Assembly (NCBI RefSeq): GCF_003265365.1
Contig: NZ_AUPM01000018.1
Location: 79,053 to 128,578 of the forward strand
Source: Petrotoga sp. 9PW.55.5.1
Lineage (GTDB): Bacteria > Thermotogota > Thermotogae > Petrotogales > Petrotogaceae
Reading direction: 5' to 3'
DNA: 49,526 nt
Position numbers and translations under genes: made by a program. The notes beneath the pieces were generated by a model, which was not told the origin of the DNA, made no database searches, and saw only the letters and a list, made by a program, of their open reading frames with translations. Below are positions 16,846-24,288 of the stretch, in pieces (positions within the stretch are counted from its first letter, which is position 1; every line of letters starts with the position of its first letter).

Positions 16846-18081
16846 TTAAAATCTAAAAGTTATACCTGCATTTAATCCAAAATAATTTTCTATTTCTGAT
16901 GTACCTTTAATTTCTAAAGGCCATAAAAAATTGTAGTTTGTTTCAAAAGACAAACCAAAAGTATCATTAAAATAATATGTATATTTAATAAAAGGAGCGA
17001 GTTTAAAATATGTAGCAGTAGCATCATTTGAATATGCAAAGCTTTCCATTCCAACTATAGAACCAATTGACAGAGTTGATTCACTTTCAGATTCGCTTTC
17101 AGTTAAATTGTTAAGATAACCAATTTTAAAATTAAAACTCGTACCGGTTAAGTCATTCCCAAACAAAAATTCTAAAGCCATGCCTAAATAAAAGTTACTA
17201 TACGTGTCAATCACAAGCTCAAACCCAAATCCGTTTCTTTCAAAATCTTGGCCAACATAATATAGATTTAATAGAGTTCTTATGGGGGATAAATCAGGGT
17301 TCTCTATAACATAGACGTCTTTCGTTTTGTAATCAAAACTCTTTGGAGGTTCTAGTATTCTTAATATACTAGAATTATCCATTGCCTGCTCAACAATAAG
17401 TTTCCCTTCATTAAGATCATAATAAATCCCATCTATCTCTTGACTTTTTACAAACTCAAACATCATACCTTCTTTAATTCCAATATTTCTTCCAGAATCA
17501 ATCCTAACAAATTTATCTTCAATAGAAACAATATTTGCTCTAATCCTAAAAAGATAATTTAATTGGTTGGATATGGATGAAGCAAGATTATTCACAGCCA
17601 AACGTCTAGCTGTATAAAGAGCTTCAAAATCACTTTGAGTTTGGGTTACATAAGAGGTCCCCACCGAAGAAAATGTTCTTGAAAACATACTTTCTCCACT
17701 AGAAATTTTTATTACCTGACATTTTGCATAAATTCTGTACTCCCACCACATTAAATCATCTGTTTTTTTTCTATATGGAAATGCCTCTATAATTTGAACA
17801 TAAACTAAAAAATCTGCTTGAATATTATCACTAATATAATCTTCTTGAGAAAGGCTCTTTAAGAGATTTTCTAATAATATATCTTCTTTTGTGACTACTC
17901 TATACTTACTTTGCCTTAAAAGATTATTCTCTAAAGAATTTTCTAATAACTGATTTAATTCCGCATCTCCTTCAACATATATCAAGAAAATTCTTCGCAT
18001 ATCTGGAGCTTTTGTTGACTGCGAAAAAGTAGTTAAGACAATAAATATAAATAATATAATCAAAAATATCTTCTTTTTCAT
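16846..18081 (-). CDS. Exported protein with CsgG/FlgT-like N-terminus and outer-membrane barrel tail
   Basis: About 411 residues from ATG 18081 (MKKKIFLIILFIFIV), a clear signal peptide cleaved near Ser-Gln-Ser. Residues about 30-190 alternate helices and strands with nucleotide-independent features like CsgG/FlgT-type lipoprotein domains (short-chain variation, LAVNNLASSISNQL). A middle strand-rich SH3-like segment contains VRIDSGRNIGIKEGM. The C-terminal 170 residues are amphipathic strands ending in GLNAGITFRF with a terminal Phe, as in outer-membrane barrels. An ESESESES stretch lies in one loop. It fits the Thermotogota outer sheath. The exact role is unknown. Confidence 0.6.
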   Translation of the reverse strand: MKKKIFLIILFIFIVLTTFSQSTKAPDMRRIFLIYVEGDAELNQLLENSLENNLLRQSKYRVVTKEDILLENLLKSLSQEDYISDNIQADFLVYVQIIEAFPYRKKTDDLMWWEYRIYAKCQVIKISSGESMFSRTFSSVGTSYVTQTQSDFEALYTARRLAVNNLASSISNQLNYLFRIRANIVSIEDKFVRIDSGRNIGIKEGMMFEFVKSQEIDGIYYDLNEGKLIVEQAMDNSSILRILEPPKSFDYKTKDVYVIENPDLSPIRTLLNLYYVGQDFERNGFGFELVIDTYSNFYLGMALEFLFGNDLTGTSFNFKIGYLNNLTESESESESTLSIGSIVGMESFAYSNDATATYFKLAPFIKYTYYFNDTFGLSFETNYNFLWPLEIKGTSEIENYFGLNAGITFRF

Positions 18082-18101
18082 AATTAATATCATCTCCATA
18101 A

Positions 18102-18908
18102 TTATAATAATGAAATCTTTTGAGCAAAATCAATTTTACCTTTTTTTAGAGCACATCTATATAGTTTAAGTTTTTCATCAAATACTATTCCTGCCTCTAA
18201 AAGAACCTTATCATCTAGTAAAGCAAAATCATCAAATTCTCCCTTAAAAGATATTTCTCCATTTTTTAACATCAAAATATTAGGTTTTAAACTCACAAAT
18301 TCATTTATCCAATGAGTAGATAAAATCACAGTTTTCCCCAAATTAAGTAATTCTTTTATTAGGTTAAAGATAGATTTTTTCGTTGTATAATCAAGACCAA
18401 CTGTCGGTTCATCAAAAATAATATAATCCGGATTGTATGATAAAACAGAAATTATTGCCACCTTTCTCATTTCTCCACCTGAGAGTTCAAAAGGATTTTT
18501 TTCTAGATAACTTTCTGGTAAATTTACCAATTCTAAATAATATTTCAACATCTCTTCATTGATTTCGTAATTGAAGTTTTTTGGTGCAAAAATAATTTCA
18601 TCTTTTATCGTTGGTTGGAAAAACTGAGATTCTGGGTATTGAAAAACAATCCCTATTTTTTTTCTTATCTCTTTGATATTAACCTTTTTATCTTTTGTAG
18701 ACATTCCTTCTACTATCACATTACCCTCTTGCGGTAAAAGTAACCCATTCATTAGACTCATTAAGGTTGTTTTACCAGATCCTGTATGTCCAACTAACAA
18801 CCATAATTCACCTTTATTAATTTCTAAATTAATATTCTCTAAGGCTTTTTTTTGAAAAGGAGTATTTATAGCATATGTAAAAGAAGTATTTTGTAAAATT
18901 ATCGGCAT
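18102..18908 (-). CDS. ecfA2: ECF transporter ATPase (EcfA2/CbiO type)
   Basis: 268 residues. ABC ATPase motifs are Walker A VGHTGSGKTTLM, Q-loop VFQYPESQFF, signature ELSGGEMRKVAI, Walker B YIIFDEPTVGL and the switch His in STHWI. The Q-loop PESQ is a hallmark of ECF ATPases. The protein pairs with the upstream ATPase to power vitamin uptake with EcfT and S components. ATG 18908 overlaps the end of the upstream ATPase gene by ten bases, showing coupling. EcfT, which usually follows these genes, is absent; a barrel protein follows instead. Confidence 0.9.
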   Translation of the reverse strand: MPIILQNTSFTYAINTPFQKKALENINLEINKGELWLLVGHTGSGKTTLMSLMNGLLLPQEGNVIVEGMSTKDKKVNIKEIRKKIGIVFQYPESQFFQPTIKDEIIFAPKNFNYEINEEMLKYYLELVNLPESYLEKNPFELSGGEMRKVAIISVLSYNPDYIIFDEPTVGLDYTTKKSIFNLIKELLNLGKTVILSTHWINEFVSLKPNILMLKNGEISFKGEFDDFALLDDKVLLEAGIVFDEKLKLYRCALKKGKIDFAQKISLL

Positions 18909-19651
18909 AATTCATCTACCAGCTCTTCTAAATTCCTGCTCACGCTTCGTTTTAATTTTTCTTTAAAAGGAAGTTCGGTTTCAATTATTCGTTTTGAATA
19001 AAAATCTTCTTTATCTCCTTCGAATACGATTTTACCCTCACTAAGCGCAATAATTTTATCGACTTTTTCTAAGTCAGAAGGATGATGCGATGCGATTATT
19101 ATTGTTTCACCCATTTGAAGTAACCTATCTATTACTTTGTATATTTCATTTCTTCCTTTGGGATCCAGCATAGAAGTTGGCTCATCCATAAGAATTACTT
19201 CTGGCTTCATGGCTAATATAGAAGCAATTGCTAATCTTTGTTTTTGACCCCCAGATAAAGTGTTGGGATCATTTTTATTAAAACCTGTCAAACCCACCGT
19301 TGAAAGTGCCCATTCAATTCTTTCACTCATTTGCTCTCTCGGAACACCTATATTCTCCAAACCAAATGCAACATCTTCTTCTACGGTAACGCCTATAATT
19401 TGATTTTCAGGGTTTTGAAAAATATATCCTACCTTTAACCTATTTTTATCATTAAGAATTTGATCATTGAAAATTATTTGTCCTTCTTCAGGTAAAAGGA
19501 TTCCACAAAGAAGCTTCAGAAGAGTGGACTTTCCGCTCCCATTACTTCCAACTAATCCAATAAAATCGCCTTTTTCTATCTCCAAATCAATTTCCTTTAA
19601 AACTTTATTTTCAGAGTATCCAAAAGATAATTTTTTACAACCAAAAAACAT
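18899..19651 (-). CDS. ecfA1: ECF transporter ATPase (EcfA1/CbiO type)
   Basis: 250 residues. Motifs are Walker A GLVGSNGSGKSTLL, Q-loop IFQNPENQIIG (the ECF PENQ motif), signature TLSGGQKQRLAIA, Walker B VILMDEPTSMLD and switch ASHHP. It forms a heterodimer with the next ATPase. Start ATG 19651 has AGAGGGG just before it, inside the end of the upstream methyltransferase gene, which is one base away. The only S component in the window is at 1471-2067. Confidence 0.92.
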   Translation of the reverse strand: MFFGCKKLSFGYSENKVLKEIDLEIEKGDFIGLVGSNGSGKSTLLKLLCGILLPEEGQIIFNDQILNDKNRLKVGYIFQNPENQIIGVTVEEDVAFGLENIGVPREQMSERIEWALSTVGLTGFNKNDPNTLSGGQKQRLAIASILAMKPEVILMDEPTSMLDPKGRNEIYKVIDRLLQMGETIIIASHHPSDLEKVDKIIALSEGKIVFEGDKEDFYSKRIIETELPFKEKLKRSVSRNLEELVDELCR

Positions 19652-19652
19652 T

Positions 19653-20402
19653 CTAACCCCTCTTTACAGAAAAATAAACTCTAAATCCACCAGATTTCTC
19701 AATCTCTTTTACGTTACCGAATACTTCCTTCATATAATTTTCTAAACTACGACCACCTTTATTATGATAAGCTACCAAAAACAGCTTACCATTTTGATTC
19801 AAATGTTTTTTTGATTCGTCTATCAACTCATGCAGAACATTTTTACCAGCAACAATTGGAGGATTCGTTACAATAATATCAAAAAAATCTTTTCCCCATG
19901 GTTCAAATAAATAGCCTTGTTTTATAGTTAAATTTGCGTTATTATTTTTTGCATTAATTTTCGCGAAATCCACCGCACGTCTATTAATATCACTCATATA
20001 TACTTCAGCGTTTGGAAATTCTTTTTTTAAGGTAACTCCTATAACTCCATAGCCACATCCCATATCCAAAACTTTTTCGTTAGAAAGTTGAATATTTTCA
20101 ATAAGCAAAATACTTGCCTTATCTATTCTTTTTCTTCCATAAACTCCTGATGGAGCTTTAAATTTATAAGTATGTCCATTTTTTAAGCTTAAACTCAGCA
20201 GTTTTGTAGTTAGTTTTGATGTTGGATTTTCAGTGTAATAATGTTCAAATTTATCAGGATTTATTTTTTTTATTTCTTTTTTTGTATTTAATTCTTTATT
20301 GACTTTTCTTATCACGTCTTCAACATTCATAAATGCAATGTCTTCTGGACCATATATTTGAACATCTTCCGTTTCTTCCCTATTTTTCTTACGATTAGCC
20401 AA
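19653..20402 (-). CDS. RsmC/RlmG-like class I SAM methyltransferase
   Basis: 249 residues. The first 60 residues are charged and unassigned. A Rossmann methyltransferase follows: motif I VLDMGCGYGVIGVTL near residue 110, an acidic loop VYMSDINRRAVDFAK, and catalytic motif IV DIIVTNPPIVAG. NPPI is typical of enzymes that methylate exocyclic amino groups such as guanine N2 in rRNA (COG2813, RsmC type). The real target is not known. Start is TTG 20402, ten bases after GGAGG. It lies 38 bases after the SRP RNA, whose promoter may also serve it. Confidence 0.85.
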   Translation of the reverse strand: MANRKKNREETEDVQIYGPEDIAFMNVEDVIRKVNKELNTKKEIKKINPDKFEHYYTENPTSKLTTKLLSLSLKNGHTYKFKAPSGVYGRKRIDKASILLIENIQLSNEKVLDMGCGYGVIGVTLKKEFPNAEVYMSDINRRAVDFAKINAKNNNANLTIKQGYLFEPWGKDFFDIIVTNPPIVAGKNVLHELIDESKKHLNQNGKLFLVAYHNKGGRSLENYMKEVFGNVKEIEKSGGFRVYFSVKRG

Positions 20403-20440
20403 TTCTTATATACCTCCACGGTTTATTATATAGCAAAGAT

Positions 20441-20537
20441 GGCTGGGTTACCCTGCTGCACCTAAGAATCACCGCTTATGGCTGCTCCCTTCCGGGCCTG
20501 ACCAGATTCACGGGTTCCTATTGCGCAGGACCCAGCC
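20441..20537 (-). ncRNA. ffs: Bacterial signal recognition particle RNA (4.5S)
   Basis: A 97-base hairpin closed by GGCTGGGT/ACCCAGCC, with the universal tip read on the minus strand as GGTCAGGCCCGGAAGGGAGC, a GGAA tetraloop and the asymmetric internal loop bound by Ffh. It guides membrane-protein ribosomes to FtsY. The ends may extend a few bases beyond the stem. The methyltransferase gene begins 38 bases downstream and I see no strong terminator between them. Confidence 0.95.
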
Positions 20538-20557
20538 TCAACTAATGGTGCAATTTA

Positions 20558-20586
20558 ATTATAACATTTTAAAATTGAAAAATCAA
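20558..20586 (-). promoter_or_regulatory. Promoter of the SRP RNA
   Basis: TTGATT (20586-20581) and TATAAT (20563-20558) have a 17-base spacer. Transcription would begin near 20551, close to the 5' end of the SRP RNA. Confidence 0.75.
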
Positions 20587-20682
20587 CTTTGGATTTTAAA
20601 AGATTTGTTAATGGCTAATTTAATTATCTTATGTATTATAAAAATGTGTTATTATTTTTATAGGGGATAAAAAAATTATACT

Positions 20683-20795
20683 TACCCACTTCAGAAATAG
20701 CAAAAAATAGTGGTTAAGCTGAGGTACAAAAGATTAAATAATAAGGAAAGAAGAACTAAAATATTGAATTCCAAGGAAAATGCTCTTTGAAAAAG
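20683..20795 (+). repeat. Direct repeat, copy 1 (about 113 bp)
   Basis: Begins TACCCACTTCAGAAATAGC and ends ..CTCTTTGAAAAAG. It matches 21851-21962 with a handful of mismatches and a one-base length difference. An imperfect inverted repeat, TACCcaCTTCAG/CTGAGGTA, lies within the first 45 bases. The two copies bracket the attC-flanked cassette. The 45 bases to the attC-like site show nothing else. Confidence 0.85.
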
Positions 20796-20840
20796 TCAAA
20801 AAACTTAAAGAAAGATAAAATGATAAATGGCAAACCCATC

Positions 20841-20929
20841 GCCTAACTCAGCATAAAAGGTTCGTGCCTAACGCCACTCACCCAAATGCCGCCTTCTGCG
20901 GAACTTCTTTTATGCGGGGAACGTTATCT
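20841..20929 (+). repeat. attC-like recombination site 1 (upstream of cassette)
   Basis: 89 bases with the integron attC architecture: R'' GCCTAAC (20841-20847), L'' GCATAAAAG (20851-20859), L' CTTTTATGC (20907-20915) and R' GTTATCT (20923-20929). L'' and L' are perfectly complementary over nine bases. R'' is not the complement of R', as expected when the R' core belongs to the following cassette. The ORF starts 35 bases later. Confidence 0.7.
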
Positions 20930-21833
20930 GTAATAGGTTGCCTTAATTACTTGGAGGTTTTAAATGTTTACGACAGAAAAACTTGAGCTCAAAGATTTTT
21001 ATCTACTTGAAGAATTTCAAATTGCATATTTGCCGGGATGGATTCCAGAAAGAGAATTTGCAGTAGCGTTGTGGGCTAATCCATCTATAGAAGACTTTCT
21101 AAAGAGAAAATGTCCTGTAATAACCGATTTCATCAATAGGATTAAGAAAGAAAATGAACCAATCAAGGACAACAACGAACTTGCTATTTGCATCAAGAAA
21201 GTCCTTCAAACTTGTTCTGATATTTTAATCTACAACAAGTGCCCAGAAGTTTATGATAAACTGGAATTTCATAATTGGGATTTCAAAGAGATAACATCTA
21301 TAACATCTTTGGATGCCAAAATTATATTAGATGGAGGTTCAGGAACAGGGCATGTCGCATTAGAAGCAGCTAAATATGCAAGATATGTTTTCGCAATGGA
21401 ACCTGTCACAAGACTTAGACAATTCATAAAAGAAAAGGCTAAAAAGCTAAAAACGGACAACGTATATGTGATTGACGGGTTTCTCCATTCAATCCCTTTA
21501 CCTGATAACTTTATAGATGTACTCATCACTTCCCACGCATTGGGATGGCAGCTAAAAGACGAGCTTATGGAATTTGAACGAGTTGTTAAAAATGAAGGGT
21601 ATATTATCCATTGTCCAGCGACAGTCGATAACCCTTCTGACCAGTCAACACATAATGAACTATTGAAATACAGTTATAGTTTTGATAAATATAAAGAAGC
21701 GGATGGATGGAAAAGAAAATACTGGAAGAAAGTAATAAAACGAAGATGAGATTTAAACGGCAACCTACAGCAGATAACAGCGTGTTTGCGATGCTTCGCT
21801 AAATCCTTCGGGACTTCGCAAACACGCGAGACG
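20924..21833 (+). mobile_element. Integron-type gene cassette carrying a methyltransferase gene
   Basis: The predicted cassette runs from the cut point G/TTATCT at 20924 to the G of GTTGTCC at 21833, about 910 bp, with one ORF and its own attC at the end. The cassette head (G)TTATCT is the exact complement of the R'' AGATAAC of its own attC at 21772-21778, which is the relation expected of a circularisable cassette. No integron integrase gene is in the window, so it would be a stranded cassette. No other cassette is visible beside it. Confidence 0.65.
20964..21749 (+). CDS. Class I SAM-dependent methyltransferase (cassette-borne)
   Basis: 261 residues. The first 110 residues are not recognised. 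Motif I follows at IILDGGSGTGHVALEAAKYA (residues about 120-139), then the acidic FAMEPVTRLRQF and PLPDNFIDVLITSHALG, a methyltransferase-11-like core with the small-molecule type of motif IV. The substrate is unknown. Start ATG 20964 is seven bases after GGAGG and 35 bases from the attC-like site, typical for a cassette ORF. The protein is complete and no defect was seen. Cassettes of this kind usually carry single promoterless accessory genes. Confidence 0.8.
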   Translation: MFTTEKLELKDFYLLEEFQIAYLPGWIPEREFAVALWANPSIEDFLKRKCPVITDFINRIKKENEPIKDNNELAICIKKVLQTCSDILIYNKCPEVYDKLEFHNWDFKEITSITSLDAKIILDGGSGTGHVALEAAKYARYVFAMEPVTRLRQFIKEKAKKLKTDNVYVIDGFLHSIPLPDNFIDVLITSHALGWQLKDELMEFERVVKNEGYIIHCPATVDNPSDQSTHNELLKYSYSFDKYKEADGWKRKYWKKVIKRR

Positions 21834-21839
21834 TTGTCC
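21772..21839 (+). repeat. attC-like recombination site 2 (cassette's own)
   Basis: 68 bases: R'' AGATAAC (21772-21778), L'' GCGTGTTTGCGA (21780-21791), L' TCGCAAACACGC (21816-21827) and R' GTTGTCC (21833-21839). The L arms are perfect over 12 bases. R'' pairs with the GTTATCT that heads this cassette rather than with GTTGTCC, which would belong to the next cassette or to the flanking site. Confidence 0.75.
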
Positions 21840-21850
21840 GAAATTGCAAA

Positions 21851-21962
21851 TACCCACTTCAGAAATAGCAAAAAATAGTGGTTAAGCTGAGGTAAAAAAG
21901 ATTAAATAAAAGGAAAGAAGAAATAAAATATTGAATTCCAAGGAAAATGTTCTTTGAAGAAG
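21851..21962 (+). repeat. Direct repeat, copy 2 (about 112 bp)
   Basis: Second copy of the 20683-20795 sequence. It begins 11 bases after the attC-like site and runs to TCTTTGAAGAAG, just before the truncated transposase at 21976. Confidence 0.85.
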
Positions 21963-21975
21963 GAACGAAAAGTGT

Positions 21976-22185
21976 TCATTTAACCTTTTGAACGAACAAA
22001 GCCTTAAGTAAAGAATGACGAGAATAACCAGTTCTACCGATCCTAGGATTGTTAAATTCAGGAACAGCAGACCAATCTATTTGATTTATCAAATCGAGTA
22101 AATATTTAAACTCAGAATTTTTATTAAAATAATCGGAATAAACAAAGTCGAAATACAGTTGATTGGATTCAGAATGAAGAGACAT
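21976..22185 (-). pseudogene. N-terminal fragment of an IS5/IS1182-type transposase
   Basis: About 69 residues from ATG 22185, which follows AAGGAGG (22194-22200). The end GRTGYSRHSLLKALFVQKV is the DUF772/InsH-like N-terminal domain of IS4/IS5/IS1182-type transposases. The catalytic DDE part is missing: the frame ends beside repeat copy 2. The gene was probably cut by the event that brought in the repeat-cassette block. Its promoter region is the tandem duplication 22231-22409. Confidence 0.75.
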
Positions 22186-22230
22186 CTGGTTGACCTCCTT
22201 ACGGGATAATAAATTTGTGGTACCAAATAG

Positions 22231-22409
22231 ATTATAACGTAGGGAGGTAACCACTTCAAACACAAGGTATTAAAAGTTAGTTAAATTCTGTGTTTCGGAA
22301 TTTCTAAAGACAGTAACATTGTAACGTAGGGAGGTAACCACTTCAAACACAAGGTATTAAAAGTTAGTTAAATTCTGTGTTTTGGAATTTCTGAAGACAG
22401 TAAAATTAT
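22231..22409 (-). repeat. Tandem 87 bp duplication carrying two promoters
   Basis: The unit 22236-22322 is repeated at 22323-22409 almost without change. On the minus strand each copy has TTGAAG, a 17-base spacer and a -10: TATAAT at 22236-22231 in one, TACAAT at 22323-22318 in the other. Both point at the truncated transposase. Each unit also holds an inverted repeat AAACACA/TGTGTTT. The duplication lies upstream of the nitroreductase relic on the other strand. Confidence 0.85.
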
Positions 22410-22431
22410 ACTTAGAAGGAGGTATCTAAAT

Positions 22432-22800
22432 TTGGAAATACTTAAAGAAATTTTGAATAGAAGAAGCATTAGAAAGTTCAAAAATCAAGAAGTTTCCAAT
22501 GAAATAGTAAAGCAACTCTTAAGAGCCGCCATGCAAGCTCCCTCTGCAAACAACGAACAGCCCTGGGAATTTATTGTCGTTAATAAGAAAGAAATTCTCG
22601 AAAAGATTTCAGAGGTTCATCCTTATGCTAAGATGGCTAAAGAGGCAGCAGTGGCAATTATAGTTTGTGGAGATCTCAAAAAAGAAGTTTCAAAAGGAAG
22701 ATGGGTTCAAGATTGTAGCGCCGCAATAGGATACCCAAACGAAGATAAAAGATACGAAGATAGATATAAAGAAGAAAGGGTTCATTATAACGAATGGTAA
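22432..22800 (+). pseudogene. Nitroreductase with internal deletion
   Basis: 122 residues against about 165-170 in the family. The N-terminal half is normal: RRSIRKFKNQEVSN, AAMQAPSANNEQPWEF and FMN contacts. After WVQDCSAA the sequence jumps directly to IGYPNEDKRYEDRYKEERVHYN, which is the normal C-terminus. About 45 residues, covering the middle block with the LGLGAVW-type motif, are missing with the frame kept. The protein would lack part of the FMN site and dimer core and is probably not functional. Start is TTG 22432 after AAGGAGG. Confidence 0.75.
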
Positions 22801-22801
22801 A

Positions 22802-22829
22802 AAAAAGGCCTTATATTAAAGGCCTTTTT
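22802..22829. terminator. Bidirectional terminator
   Basis: AAAAAGGCCTT/AAGGCCTTTTT with a six-base loop, placed between the converging nitroreductase relic and aldo/keto reductase genes. Confidence 0.85.
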
Positions 22830-23654
22830 CTAAAAATCATCAGGATGGGCTCCAAATCTTTCATTACGATCTAAACCATCTATAATTCTCATCTCTTCTT
22901 TGGATAACTCAAAATCAAATATGTCAGAGTTTTCCTTGATTCTTTCTTCATGTACAGATTTTGGAATTGTTACAACTTCATGTTGTAAATCCCATCTTAA
23001 AACTATTTGAACAGGAGTTTTGTTATACTTTTTTGCAATATCTTGTATCTCTCTAATAGAATTAACTCTTCCTCTCATTAAAGGGCTCCAAGCTTCAAGT
23101 TGTATCTTATTTTCTTTACAAAATTCTAAAAGTTCTCCCTGTAATAAATAAGGATGAAACTCTACTTGATTTACCATCGGGATTATTTCACAATTGTTAA
23201 TAACATCTTGCAAATGATGTATCAAAAAATTACTAACTCCTATTGCCTTTACTCTGCCTTCTTTATAAATTTTTTCAAGAGCTTTCCATGTTTCCAAATA
23301 TTTCCCACTTACTGGCCAATGAATTAAATATAAATCCAAATAATCTGTTTGGAGCTTTTTTAAAGAACTATCAAAGGATTTAAGTGTATTATCGAACCCT
23401 TGATTTGTATTCCAGACTTTCGAGGTTATAAACAACTCTTCTCTTGGAACGTTACTCTCCTCAATAGCTTTCCCTATTTCTTCCTCGTTTTGGTACATTT
23501 CAGCAGTATCGATAAGTCTATAACCAATATTCAAAGCAAATTTCAGCCCTTCTTTCAACCCATTCCCTTGAGCCTTATAAGTACCATAGCCCAACCAAGG
23601 CATTTTAACTCCATTTGCCAATTCAGTTTTATCAAAAATACTTGTGATCTTCAT
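22830..23654 (-). CDS. Aldo/keto reductase
   Basis: 274 residues from ATG 23654 with GGGAG upstream; earlier in-frame starts lie within the end of the thymidine kinase gene. It is an NADPH-dependent (beta/alpha)8 barrel. The catalytic tetrad is visible: Asp and Tyr in LIDTAEMYQNE, Lys in FITSKVW and His in YLIHWP. The AKR signatures GVSNFLIHHLQ and IPKSVHEERIKEN (cofactor binding) follow. Closest in pattern to 2,5-diketo-gluconate reductase-like AKR5 enzymes; substrate unknown. It begins 18 bases after tdk and is probably cotranscribed. Confidence 0.92.
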   Translation of the reverse strand: MKITSIFDKTELANGVKMPWLGYGTYKAQGNGLKEGLKFALNIGYRLIDTAEMYQNEEEIGKAIEESNVPREELFITSKVWNTNQGFDNTLKSFDSSLKKLQTDYLDLYLIHWPVSGKYLETWKALEKIYKEGRVKAIGVSNFLIHHLQDVINNCEIIPMVNQVEFHPYLLQGELLEFCKENKIQLEAWSPLMRGRVNSIREIQDIAKKYNKTPVQIVLRWDLQHEVVTIPKSVHEERIKENSDIFDFELSKEEMRIIDGLDRNERFGAHPDDF

Positions 23655-23671
23655 GTTTGAACCACTCCCTG

Positions 23672-24247
23672 TTAATTTTCTTCCGTTAATTCTTTTTTCT
23701 GCTTTAACTTTGAGTAGCAATCCCTGCAAACCGCTATATATTTTTCAAAACCCCCGACATCAATTTCTTCTCCGTTATCAACAATTTTGTATGAAATCGT
23801 TCCCTTATATTCTCCGCATTCATGGCAAACCGCCTTCTTTTTAATTACTGTATCTGCATGAGCCATTAAAAGAGAAGTAACTTTAAAAGGATTGTTTTTA
23901 TAACTCAAATCCAATCCAGCACAATAAACATCTTTACCCGAATTTATTAACTCAACCACTGTTTCTCTCAAATATTCATCTAAAAATTGTATCTCATCAA
24001 TAAAAACTGCTTTTTCATCTCCGTCTATATGGAACAATATTTCTTTGGAATTATTAATGGGTATAGCTTTTATAGAAGTATTGGAATGTGAAACTATGTA
24101 AGTATCATTGTACCTATTGTCAAGTATAGGTTTAAATACCTTGTATCTTTTCTTTCCAAGCGAATATATTTCTATAAAAGATATTAACTCAGATGTTTTT
24201 CCTGAATACATTGGTCCAACGATAACAATTAAATTACCAGAATTCAT
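23672..24247 (-). CDS. tdk: Thymidine kinase, type II
   Basis: 191 residues. The P-loop is VGPMYSGKTSELISFIE, the Walker B-like segment VFIDEIQFLDE, and a zinc site uses the two pairs CHEC and CRDC in the C-terminal lasso domain. It phosphorylates thymidine in the salvage pathway. ATG 24247 has only a weak GGGCG-like site about 14 bases upstream. It lies 41 bases after the phospholipase-like gene. Confidence 0.95.
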   Translation of the reverse strand: MNSGNLIVIVGPMYSGKTSELISFIEIYSLGKKRYKVFKPILDNRYNDTYIVSHSNTSIKAIPINNSKEILFHIDGDEKAVFIDEIQFLDEYLRETVVELINSGKDVYCAGLDLSYKNNPFKVTSLLMAHADTVIKKKAVCHECGEYKGTISYKIVDNGEEIDVGGFEKYIAVCRDCYSKLKQKKELTEEN

Positions 24248-24288
24248 TCTATTTTTTGCACGCCCTTTCTTTAATATTAAGAAATTTT

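Noticed and set aside
22231-22409. Tandem repeats as a CRISPR array
   Set aside because: Only two 87-base units with nothing unique between them, and no cas genes in the window.
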